Shown here one piece after another: positions 1 to 6,822 of a stretch of DNA of 12,260 nucleotides. Under the pieces are notes generated by a model. It searched no databases. It worked only from the letters and a program-made list of their open reading frames with translations, and was not told the DNA's origin. The position numbers and the translations under genes were made by a program. Origin of the DNA: GCA-2862585 sp963991165. GTDB lineage: Bacteria; Bacteroidota; Bacteroidia; Flavobacteriales; UBA7312. Where the stretch lies: assembly GCA_963991165.1 (NCBI GenBank), contig CAXDOW010000058.1, forward strand, positions 1 to 12,260, read 5' to 3'. How positions within the stretch are numbered: position 1 is the first letter of the stretch; each line of letters starts with the position of its first letter.

Positions 1-19
1 TAATTATAGTTCGTAATGT

Positions 20-27
20 TATATTTG
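20..27 (+). promoter_or_regulatory. Candidate Bacteroidota -7 promoter element (TATATTTG)
   Basis: The eight bases match the Bacteroidota primary sigma factor -7 consensus TAnnTTTG exactly. They lie 20 bases before the ATG at 48, so transcription would start near 33-35 and leave a very short leader. The -33 element (TTG or TTTG) would fall at or before the left edge of the window and cannot be checked. Position and match make it the likely promoter of the solute-binding protein/permease operon. Confidence 0.5.
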
Positions 28-47
28 CATACTATCAAATTAAATTT

Positions 48-1802
48 ATGTTAAAAAAAGTATTAATCCTCTTGCTTTCATTCATAATGTTTCAGTCTTG
101 TGTGGATACTAGAGATTTGTCTAAAAACATTGTCATTAGTCACATACTATCTAATCCAGATGGATTACATCCCTTTAATGATAATTCGGTTATGCGATCG
201 TTCATTTTTCAATATACCCAAAAGTCTCTTGTAAAATTAGATTTGGAGAGTTTGGAATATATTCCTTCCTTGGTAAAACAATTGCCAACTATCTCAGAGG
301 ATGGATTAAGGTATGAATACGAATTAAGAGATGATTTGCGATGGGATGATGGGAGTACAGTAACCGCCAAAGACGTTGAATTTACAGCCAAACTTCAACT
401 TTGCCCTCTTACTGACAACGCTCAAATTAGAGGAAACTATACTTCTGTTATAAAAGGTATTGAATTAGATCCTAGCAACCCATTGAAATTTACTATGGTA
501 GCATTTGGAAAAAATGTAACTAACAAAAGTATTTTTTCAGAGATTTGGATTCAACAACAATCCCATTGGGATCCAGACGGCGTTCTCGATGACTTGACTT
601 TTCAAGCGATTCATAGCGAAAACTTTAAAGAGAAGAAAGAATGGTCTGATTGGTTTAACGCATTTAATCACGGAGATAATCGTTATAAACCCGAACGCCT
701 AGTTGGCCTAGGTGCCTATCAAGTATCTGATTGGGTGACAGGATCTTACATTATTGTAAAAAGGAAAGATAATTGGTGGGGTCAAGGCGATTCCTCAATT
801 TACAATAAAAATTTCCCTGAAGAAATAATTTTCAAAATTATCAAGGATGATGCTTCTGTATTTCTATCTCTAAAATCTGAAGAGCTTGATGCTACGAACA
901 GAATTGGAACGACCAAATTATTCAAACTTCAAGACCACGATTATTTTAATGAAAATTATCATTCGGATTTTCTCAATCAATACACCTATTACTATGCAGG
1001 TATGAACACAAGACCTGATGGGGTTAAACGAAAAGCATTTTTTACTGATATAAGAGTCAGACGAGCCATGGCTCATTTGGTGCCAGTTGATGAAATTATA
1101 GAAGTCCTTTTATTGGGAGAGGGATCGCGACAAGTGTCTAATGTCTCAAGTCTTAAAAAGGTATTTAACGATACCTTACAACTTATCAACTTAGATTTAG
1201 ATAAAGCCAAAGAATTGCTTACCGATGCTGGTTGGGTGGATACCGATGGGGACAACATTAGAGATAAAGTCGTCAACGGAGAGAAGCTCCAATTGAGCTT
1301 TGAATTTAGCTACATGAGTTCAGCTGCTTCTAAAGAGACGGCTTTAATGATTAAAGAAAGTATGTGGCGCGCTGGCGTGGAAGTAAAACCAAACCCCATG
1401 GATTTCACCTTATTTTACAAAAACGCTCAAGAACACGACTTTGATATGATGCTTGGAGGGTGGGGTGGCTCTGCCTCTTATTCAAATCCATTTCAACTTT
1501 GGCACACTTCCTCATGGGTTAACAAAGGGTCCAATTTTTGTGGTTTCGGTGATGCCTTTAGCGATTCGCTGATAGATGCAGCCAATGGTGCCATTGATTC
1601 TGAAATACATCGTGATGCTATGTGGAAACTTCAAGCGAAAATTTATGAAGATCAGCCCTATATATTTTTATATAGTCCAAAGCGAAAATTAGTTATTCAT
1701 AAACGATTTGACAATACTCAAATGTATTATGAAAAACCGGGTTTTATTTTGAATAATTTTTTGTTGAATGAAAACTATCAGAACCTAACCCCAACCCCTT
1801 AA
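48..1802 (+). CDS. ABC transporter solute-binding lipoprotein, peptide/nickel family (SBP_bac_5, OppA/DppA-like)
   Basis: Extracytoplasmic receptor that would capture a solute, most likely a peptide, for the two permeases encoded directly downstream. A hydrophobic stretch at residues 5-14 is followed by the lipobox FQSC, with Cys18 the predicted lipidation site, so the protein should be membrane-anchored. Family hallmarks are LRDDLRWDDG (93-102) with TAKDVEFT (106-113), the LGAYQV segment (221-226), the DIRVRRAMAH hinge segment (334-343) and an acidic DTDGDNIRD loop (398-406) typical of this family. The length of 584 residues is slightly above the usual 500-550. The next gene starts 10 bases after the stop, so the three transporter genes look co-transcribed. 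The true substrate cannot be read from sequence; dipeptide, oligopeptide or metal-chelate uptake are all possible for this family. Confidence 0.9.
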   Translation: MLKKVLILLLSFIMFQSCVDTRDLSKNIVISHILSNPDGLHPFNDNSVMRSFIFQYTQKSLVKLDLESLEYIPSLVKQLPTISEDGLRYEYELRDDLRWDDGSTVTAKDVEFTAKLQLCPLTDNAQIRGNYTSVIKGIELDPSNPLKFTMVAFGKNVTNKSIFSEIWIQQQSHWDPDGVLDDLTFQAIHSENFKEKKEWSDWFNAFNHGDNRYKPERLVGLGAYQVSDWVTGSYIIVKRKDNWWGQGDSSIYNKNFPEEIIFKIIKDDASVFLSLKSEELDATNRIGTTKLFKLQDHDYFNENYHSDFLNQYTYYYAGMNTRPDGVKRKAFFTDIRVRRAMAHLVPVDEIIEVLLLGEGSRQVSNVSSLKKVFNDTLQLINLDLDKAKELLTDAGWVDTDGDNIRDKVVNGEKLQLSFEFSYMSSAASKETALMIKESMWRAGVEVKPNPMDFTLFYKNAQEHDFDMMLGGWGGSASYSNPFQLWHTSSWVNKGSNFCGFGDAFSDSLIDAANGAIDSEIHRDAMWKLQAKIYEDQPYIFLYSPKRKLVIHKRFDNTQMYYEKPGFILNNFLLNENYQNLTPTP

Positions 1803-1812
1803 ATATAGTCTT

Positions 1813-3306
1813 ATGTTAAAGTATATTGCCAAACGAGTTCTAATTTTTATACCCACTTTAGTTGCTATTTCATTGTTAGCATTCATCATCAATGTTAGTG
1901 CACCTGCCGATCCGGTAGAGAAATTAGCCAATTCTGCCGATAAGGAAGGGGCTGCCAATCAGCAATCCAATGCATCAAAGAAAATAAAGCAAGATTTACG
2001 TAAAAAGTTGGGATTAGATTTACCAATTTTCTATTTCAGTATTGGTACCGCTAGTGATTGTGATACGCTCTATAAAGTGGCTGATAAGGATCATTTGGCT
2101 TGTCTAAATGAGTTGACTCACTATTATGGCAATTGGGAAGACGTATCTGCATACTTTCATCAACTTACGGCTACTCAATTGAGTCATAGCCAACTCGATT
2201 TGAATCGTATTTTCTTGAATCAAGATACGATTAGCAATTTTTCTTTGACAAAAAATGAGATTAACGATATCATTACTAGGTCAAATTTCGAAATCAACGC
2301 CATGCTTGAAACAGCAAAGCCGGGAGTTTTGGAATCAAAGTTTAGCACTTTATCGACTCTTTATAATAAGTATGATTTTTTGACTCCTGTCAAAATAGAA
2401 TTTGAACAAAGTAAGTCAGCATATGACAATATGCTCAGTAGAAAATCGACATGGAAAAGCTACATTCCCAACATCATTTGGTATGGAAGTAAAAACCAAT
2501 ACCATTTTTGGTTATTTGGCGATGGAAATCAACGAAAAGGAGTTATTAGAGGCGATTTTGGATTTTCTTATATTGATAGTCAACCTATTAATACTAAGAT
2601 ATGGAGTAAAGTATGGATTTCTTTCTCTTTTTCAATTCTTTCGGTACTATTTGCCTACTTGGTGAGTATTCCTTTGGGTATTTTTTCGGCCTACAAAAAA
2701 GATTCTCGTTTTGATAGAATATCGTCAATTGTGGTCTTTGTATTGTACTCTATGCCCGGCTTTTTCATAGGGGTATTGTTACTATATACTTTTGCTAACC
2801 CAGATACTTTACGGTGGTTTCCTGTTTCAGGAATACAAGACCCAAGTCTTTTTGATCAAGAGTGGTCTTTTGCTCAAAAATTTTCACACCGAGCACCCTA
2901 TTTTATTTTACCATTGATTACATACACTTATAGTTCGTTTGCTTTTTTGAGTCGAATAATGAGAGTAGGTGTTATTGACGTATTTGGCCAAGATTACATT
3001 CGTACAGCTAGAGCCAAAGGCCTTAATGAACGAACCGTGGTTTTAAAACATGCCCTTCGAAACTCTTTACTTCCAATTATCACTGTTTTTGCTAATATTT
3101 TTCCTTTAGCTATTGGTGGTTCGGTTATCATAGAAACTATTTTCACAATTCCTGGCATGGGCTTTGAAATATACAACTCTATTTTAAATTCAGATTATCC
3201 AATGATAGTGGCTGTATTTACCATCATAGGATTTTTAACAATGGTTGGCTATTTAGTTGCTGATATTTTGTATGCCGTAGTCGATCCTAGAATTTCTTAC
3301 AAATAA
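1813..3306 (+). CDS. ABC transporter permease, OppB/DppB type, with large periplasmic insertion
   Basis: Inner-membrane half of the importer channel (BPD_transp_1 fold). The first membrane helix is at residues 9-29. The rest of the membrane core begins near 267, just after the conserved GDFGFSY segment (248-254), with further helices near 304-328, 362-380, 418-446 and 462-488. The cytoplasmic EAA loop that docks the ATPase is at about 394-421 (DYIRTARAKGLNER then KHALRNSLLP), followed by the PGMG segment (447-450) and the usual C-terminal DPR (491-493). At 497 residues it is much longer than typical OppB (about 300-340). The excess is a hydrophilic region of roughly 200 residues between helix 1 and the core, which should face the periplasm. 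It starts 10 bases after the binding protein and ends 5 bases before the OppC-type gene. Permease assignment is firm; substrate is not. Confidence 0.93.
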   Translation: MLKYIAKRVLIFIPTLVAISLLAFIINVSAPADPVEKLANSADKEGAANQQSNASKKIKQDLRKKLGLDLPIFYFSIGTASDCDTLYKVADKDHLACLNELTHYYGNWEDVSAYFHQLTATQLSHSQLDLNRIFLNQDTISNFSLTKNEINDIITRSNFEINAMLETAKPGVLESKFSTLSTLYNKYDFLTPVKIEFEQSKSAYDNMLSRKSTWKSYIPNIIWYGSKNQYHFWLFGDGNQRKGVIRGDFGFSYIDSQPINTKIWSKVWISFSFSILSVLFAYLVSIPLGIFSAYKKDSRFDRISSIVVFVLYSMPGFFIGVLLLYTFANPDTLRWFPVSGIQDPSLFDQEWSFAQKFSHRAPYFILPLITYTYSSFAFLSRIMRVGVIDVFGQDYIRTARAKGLNERTVVLKHALRNSLLPIITVFANIFPLAIGGSVIIETIFTIPGMGFEIYNSILNSDYPMIVAVFTIIGFLTMVGYLVADILYAVVDPRISYK

Positions 3307-3311
3307 AATAT

Positions 3312-4634
3312 ATGGAACAGAATAATTTTTCATTCAAAAAATACGCTTGGCAACAATTCAAGAAAAACAAGTCTGCTTTAGTGTCATTATACGTCCTAAT
3401 TTCACTGATTGTTATTGCCATTTTTGCTCCTATTATTGCCAATGATCAGCCCTTGTATTGTAAATACCAAGGCGAAACATTTTATCCTGCCTTTTCTACT
3501 TTAATTAATCCCTCCAAGGTCGATTCGGTCATCAATCAGCAAAGTCAAAAAGTTGAGACGCTACAGTTTGATATTACCGATTGGAGAAGATTGGATTTAG
3601 AACGCGTGATATGGGCGCCGATTCCATATTCTCCTGATAAAGGGGATCGTTACAATAGAGAACATGTTTCACCTTTTGGAGAGCAACGCTACAAAAACAG
3701 TGAAAATGAAATTGTGGCAATTCCCAAACGTTTACGTCATTTTATGGGGACAGATAAAATTGGTCGTGATTTGGCTTCGGGCTTAATTCATGGAACGAGA
3801 ATATCCCTATTGGTAGGTGTAGTGGCTATGGGAATTGCAAGTATTATAGGTGTCTTTTTGGGTGCTATTGCTGGCTTTTTTGGTGATAGAAATCTATTAA
3901 TGTCAAGAGCCAAATATTATTTCACACTATTAGGGGTGTTCTTAGCAATTTTTTATGGCTTTGTTGCAAGAAAATTTACTCTTTCCAATGGTTTCTCATC
4001 GGGAAGTGGAGTTTTTGAGTTGACTATTAGTTTATTGCTAATGGTTGCTATCATTGTTGGCCTAAGGTTGTTGTCTCGTCTTTTTACAGTTGGTTGGTTT
4101 TCTAAAGAAATTAGTGTGCCTGTTGACTCTTTCGTTTCTAGAGGAATAGAAATTTTAAATTCGATTCCTAGATTGATACTTATCATAACGATTTCAGCCA
4201 TTTTTATCAGAAGTATTTGGCTGATTATGGTCATCATTGGTTTAACATCGTGGACAGGAATTGCCCGTTTTACTAGGGCCGAATTTTTGAGAATACGCGA
4301 GTTAGAATACATTCAAGCTGCAAAATCTTTAGGATTTTCTAATTTTAGAGCCATTGCCAAACATGCTTTGCCCAATGCATTAGCACCGGTTTTTGTTTCC
4401 ATTGCCTTTGGAGTCGCATCAGCTATTCTTATTGAGAGTTCCCTGTCTTTCTTAGGAATAGGAGTTCCTGACGATGTGGTTACATGGGGATCCTTGCTAA
4501 ATCTTGGAAGACAAGAGTTTGAAGCATGGTGGCTAGTCATGTTTCCAGGATTCGCTATCTTTATAACGATAACGGTATATAATTTGATAGGTGAGGGCTT
4601 GAGAGATGCACTAGATCCTCGTTTGAAAAGCTAA
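3312..4634 (+). CDS. ABC transporter permease, OppC/DppC type, with inserted membrane hairpin
   Basis: Partner permease of the preceding OppB-type protein. It has the OppC N-terminal layout: a basic cytoplasmic start, helix 1 at about 22-43, a periplasmic region, then HFMGTDKIGRDL (143-154), the conserved GTDxxGRD motif of this subfamily. Helix 2 is at about 164-190 and the EAA loop at about 330-356 (ELEYIQAAKSLGFSNFRAIA, then KHALPNA), followed by ESSLSFLGIG (375-384) and the C-terminal DALDPR segment (432-437). Length is 440 residues against about 280-310 for common OppC. About 80 residues (roughly 192-270), holding two extra hydrophobic stretches, sit between GFFGD and the usual VDSFVSRGIEILNSIPRL helix; the loop after helix 1 is also extended. 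The stop codon overlaps that of the opposing cdaA gene. No ATPase gene follows. Confidence 0.93.
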   Translation: MEQNNFSFKKYAWQQFKKNKSALVSLYVLISLIVIAIFAPIIANDQPLYCKYQGETFYPAFSTLINPSKVDSVINQQSQKVETLQFDITDWRRLDLERVIWAPIPYSPDKGDRYNREHVSPFGEQRYKNSENEIVAIPKRLRHFMGTDKIGRDLASGLIHGTRISLLVGVVAMGIASIIGVFLGAIAGFFGDRNLLMSRAKYYFTLLGVFLAIFYGFVARKFTLSNGFSSGSGVFELTISLLLMVAIIVGLRLLSRLFTVGWFSKEISVPVDSFVSRGIEILNSIPRLILIITISAIFIRSIWLIMVIIGLTSWTGIARFTRAEFLRIRELEYIQAAKSLGFSNFRAIAKHALPNALAPVFVSIAFGVASAILIESSLSFLGIGVPDDVVTWGSLLNLGRQEFEAWWLVMFPGFAIFITITVYNLIGEGLRDALDPRLKS

Positions 4635-5407
4635 CTCTGATGGAGTTCTTTTTGTAACAATTCTTTTAATTGTTCCTTAGATAAGCTAATTTCAAGTTGG
4701 CCTTTCAGTGCTACTGATATTTTTCCTCTTTCTTCAGAGACAATTATAGCAATACAATCTGTATTTTCAGAAATTCCTGCTGCAGCGCGGTGACGCATCC
4801 CTAAATTGGAGGGAAAACTTTCGTTTTCAATGGTAGGAAGAACGCAACGAGCTGCCATCACTTCGTTACCAGTTATGATCACTGCCCCATCGTGAAGAGG
4901 GCTATTTTTAAAAAATATACTTTGAAGTAAAATACTTGATGTTTGTGAATTTATTTTTTCACCAGTATCAATGTAGTTCGGCAATCCATTTTCTCTAGTA
5001 ATAACAATGATAGCACCCGTTTTTGTTGTCGCCATTTTATGGCAAGCATCCACTATGGCCGAGATATTTACCTCTGCGGTTGTTTCGTCATTAATCCAGT
5101 TAAATTTCAAAACACCGTCTTTGGAGAAAAACTTGGTATTGCCAATCATAAGCAAAAAGCGACGTACTTCTTGTTGAAAAACAATAATAACTGCCAAAAC
5201 ACCAACACCAATAAATTGACCAAGAATTTCACTCAGTAAATCCATTTGCAAGGCTTCAACTAGTTTCCATAAAAGGTAGATTGCTGCAATTCCAATAAAG
5301 ATTTTAATGGCAACAGTACCCCTTATAAGCTTGTAGAGCTGAAACAGAAGGATAGCTACCAAAATAATATCTATGATGTCGAGTATGTTAAATTCCAAAA
5401 AATCCAT
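4631..5407 (-). CDS. cdaA: Diadenylate cyclase CdaA (c-di-AMP synthase)
   Basis: Makes the second messenger c-di-AMP from two ATP molecules at the inner membrane. Three N-terminal membrane helices (about 9-28, 34-52 and 60-79) are followed by the FQQEVRRFL linker (77-85) and the DAC (formerly DUF147) domain from about 84 to 240. Both catalytic signatures are intact: LHDGAVIITG (171-180) with the DGA motif, and MRHRAAAGIS (204-213) with the RHR motif. The SEERGKISVA segment (224-233) is also characteristic. Length (258) and architecture match CdaA/DacA rather than DisA or CdaS. The start codon overlaps the folP stop by one base, so the gene should be translationally coupled to folP. No cdaR or glmM, the common partners in Firmicutes, is present here. 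Its stop codon overlaps that of the convergent permease gene. Confidence 0.95.
   Translation of the reverse strand: MDFLEFNILDIIDIILVAILLFQLYKLIRGTVAIKIFIGIAAIYLLWKLVEALQMDLLSEILGQFIGVGVLAVIIVFQQEVRRFLLMIGNTKFFSKDGVLKFNWINDETTAEVNISAIVDACHKMATTKTGAIIVITRENGLPNYIDTGEKINSQTSSILLQSIFFKNSPLHDGAVIITGNEVMAARCVLPTIENESFPSNLGMRHRAAAGISENTDCIAIIVSEERGKISVALKGQLEISLSKEQLKELLQKELHQS
4633..4653 (+). terminator. Candidate intrinsic terminator at convergent stop codons
   Basis: AACTC (4633-4637) and GAGTT (4643-4647) form a five-pair stem, extendable by one G-T pair, around a small loop. C and five T residues follow at 4648-4653. The hairpin begins inside the stop codon of the OppC-type gene, where the plus-strand operon should end. 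Read on the minus strand the same stem is followed by AGCTTTTC, so it might also act weakly on the folP-cdaA transcript. The stem is short, so confidence is moderate. Confidence 0.4.
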
Positions 5408-6267
5408 TAACTATTGATTTTAGCGAAGTTAAATAATTTTATACATTCTTTAGCTTCTTTTACATCATGAACTCTCAGAATGGAAGCCCCTTTTTGTAAA
5501 CATATTCCATGAATAAAGGTCGTTCCATTGAGAGCATTTTGGGCATTTGTTTCCAATACCTTATGTATCATAGATTTTCTAGAAACACCTACCATAATCG
5601 GTAGATTTAGTTGATGAAAATCCTCTAATCTGTTCAATATTTGGTAATTATGATTTAAGTTTTTCCCAAAACCAAACCCTGGGTCAATCACCAATTGATT
5701 GATTCCCAGTTGATTTGCCTCTTTTATTTTTTTCTCAAAATAGCGATATATATCCAATGAAACATGCTTGTAGTGAGGATTTTTTTGCATGTTTTGTGGC
5801 GTTCCTTGCATATGCATCATAATGTAAGGAACGTTCAATTGAGCTATTGTGCTGAACATATTAGCATCGAGTTCACCGGCAGAAATGTCGTTAATCAAAT
5901 CAGCACCATTGTCTATAGCACGTTTAGCAATTTCTGATCGAAAGGTATCTACAGAAATAATAATGTTAGCAAATTGTTGAGCTATTTTTTTTAATGTACC
6001 CTCCAGTCTTTTCCATTCTGAATCTAAACTAACATGAGGTGCATTAGGACGTGAGGAGTAGCCCCCAAGATCAATCACGTCTGCACCATCCTCTAGCATT
6101 TTTTCAACTTGAAGGAGGGCTTGTTTTTCAGTATTAAATCGCCCACCATCATAAAACGAATCGTCGGTAAGGTTTAAAATACCCATCACTTTTGGTGTTG
6201 ATAAATCAAGCAATTTTTGACCAAAATCTAGCGTTGTTAGTGTATTAAAATTTTTATCTTTAGTCAT
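5407..6267 (-). CDS. folP: Dihydropteroate synthase FolP
   Basis: Cytoplasmic enzyme of folate synthesis that condenses 6-hydroxymethyl-7,8-dihydropterin diphosphate with p-aminobenzoate; the sulfonamide target. Numbered from the ATG at 6267, it has the diphosphate-binding loop MGILNLTDDSFYDGGRF (28-44), DLGGYSSRP (66-74), SVDTFR (105-110), INDISA (125-130), MHMQGTPQNM (151-160), DPGFGFGKN (195-203), VGVSRKS (226-232) and the terminal RVHDV (265-269), so every expected active-site segment is present. Length 286 is normal. A TTG codon sits directly upstream at 6268-6270 and would add one Met. I prefer the ATG because it is the stronger start and loses nothing conserved. The gene is divergent from the DUF1599 gene across about 20 bases and overlaps cdaA by one base. 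Confidence 0.96.
   Translation of the reverse strand: MTKDKNFNTLTTLDFGQKLLDLSTPKVMGILNLTDDSFYDGGRFNTEKQALLQVEKMLEDGADVIDLGGYSSRPNAPHVSLDSEWKRLEGTLKKIAQQFANIIISVDTFRSEIAKRAIDNGADLINDISAGELDANMFSTIAQLNVPYIMMHMQGTPQNMQKNPHYKHVSLDIYRYFEKKIKEANQLGINQLVIDPGFGFGKNLNHNYQILNRLEDFHQLNLPIMVGVSRKSMIHKVLETNAQNALNGTTFIHGICLQKGASILRVHDVKEAKECIKLFNFAKINS
6234..6262 (+). promoter_or_regulatory. Weak candidate promoter for the DUF1599-led operon
   Basis: TTG at 6234-6236 and TATCTTTA at 6255-6262 (seven of eight against TAnnTTTG) are 18 bases apart, within the range described for Bacteroidota promoters. This would place the start near 6269 and leave a leader of about 20 bases before the ATG at 6288. The element lies inside the 5' end of folP on the opposite strand, which is unavoidable because the divergent gap is so short. 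AT-rich chance matches are common, so this is tentative. Confidence 0.3.
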
Positions 6268-6287
6268 CAAAAAGAATTATTGAACAC

Positions 6288-6821
6288 ATGGAACAAACCA
6301 TTCGTGAATACGATATGGCATTTGCCAAATGTAAGGATATTTTTTTCAAAAAAATGAAAGATTACGGCAGCGCTTGGCGAATTTTAAGACTGGCATCGCT
6401 AACCGATCAAATTTTTATTAAGGCACAACGCATAAGAAGTGTTGAAATAAAGGGAGTTCAAAAAGTGGGTGAGGATATACGCAATGAATTCATTGGTATT
6501 GTGAATTATTCCGTGATTGCTCTCATACAGATTGAAAAAGGCGTTGCTGAACAGCCCGATTTGGAAGTCGATGAAGTTCAACATCTATTTGATTTTTATT
6601 ACCAACAATCACTGGACCTCATGAAATCTAAAAATCATGATTATGGTGAAGCTTGGCGAGACATGAGGGTTAGTTCACTCACCGACCTTATTTTACAAAA
6701 GCTGTTAAGAATAAAACAGATTGAGGATAATCAAGGCAAAACGCTCATTTCAGAAGGCGTTGATGCCAACTATTACGATATGATTAATTATTCCATTTTC
6801 GCACTTATAAAACTTAATTAA
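6288..6821 (+). CDS. DUF1599 (Nmad1-like) twin-repeat protein, possible nucleotide-binding role
   Basis: A 177-residue soluble, mostly helical protein built from two copies of one module. Copy 1 carries KDYGSAWR (24-31), SLTDQI (37-42), RIRSVE (48-53) and NEFIGIVNYSVIALI (66-80). Copy 2 carries HDYGEAWR (117-124), SLTDLI (130-135), RIKQIE (141-146) and YYDMINYSIFALI (162-174). DYG, W, TD, R and NY recur at matching positions. This fits DUF1599, a family widespread in Bacteroidota and, as I recall, also called nucleotide modification associated domain 1. No enzymatic activity is established to my knowledge. The helical pattern with acidic residues before NY recalls all-alpha NTP pyrophosphatases, but that is inference. 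It heads the plus-strand operon, diverges from folP, and lies one base before the next gene. Confidence 0.85.
   Translation: MEQTIREYDMAFAKCKDIFFKKMKDYGSAWRILRLASLTDQIFIKAQRIRSVEIKGVQKVGEDIRNEFIGIVNYSVIALIQIEKGVAEQPDLEVDEVQHLFDFYYQQSLDLMKSKNHDYGEAWRDMRVSSLTDLILQKLLRIKQIEDNQGKTLISEGVDANYYDMINYSIFALIKLN
6326..6333 (-). promoter_or_regulatory. Weak candidate -7 element for folP-cdaA (TACATTTG on the minus strand)
   Basis: Read on the minus strand, these bases match TAnnTTTG exactly. They would start transcription near 6320, about 50 bases ahead of the folP ATG and inside the DUF1599 coding region. The nearest upstream TTTG (minus strand, 6350-6347) leaves only 13 bases of spacer, shorter than expected, so the -33 part is missing or poor. 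Confidence 0.22.
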
Positions 6822-6822
6822 A

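Noticed and set aside
1784..1800. C-rich telomere-like stretch at the end of the binding-protein gene
   Set aside because: It is a single short imperfect pattern that encodes the last residues of the protein. There is no array and no second copy in the window.
3953..4312. 119-codon antisense open frame within the OppC-type gene
   Set aside because: It is fully covered by a permease with intact family motifs, and its translation resembles no known protein. The same holds for the shorter antisense frames elsewhere in the window.
4656..4674. Perfect 7-bp inverted repeat AACAATT/AATTGTT
   Set aside because: It lies inside the cdaA coding end, is AT-rich and has no T run after it on either strand, so it is a poor terminator; chance is likely.
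5039..5239. 66-codon plus-strand frame inside cdaA
   Set aside because: It lies opposite a well-conserved diadenylate cyclase, with no promoter and no protein-like features.
6268..6270. TTG codon as the folP start
   Set aside because: The adjacent ATG at 6267 is the stronger start and the difference is one residue.
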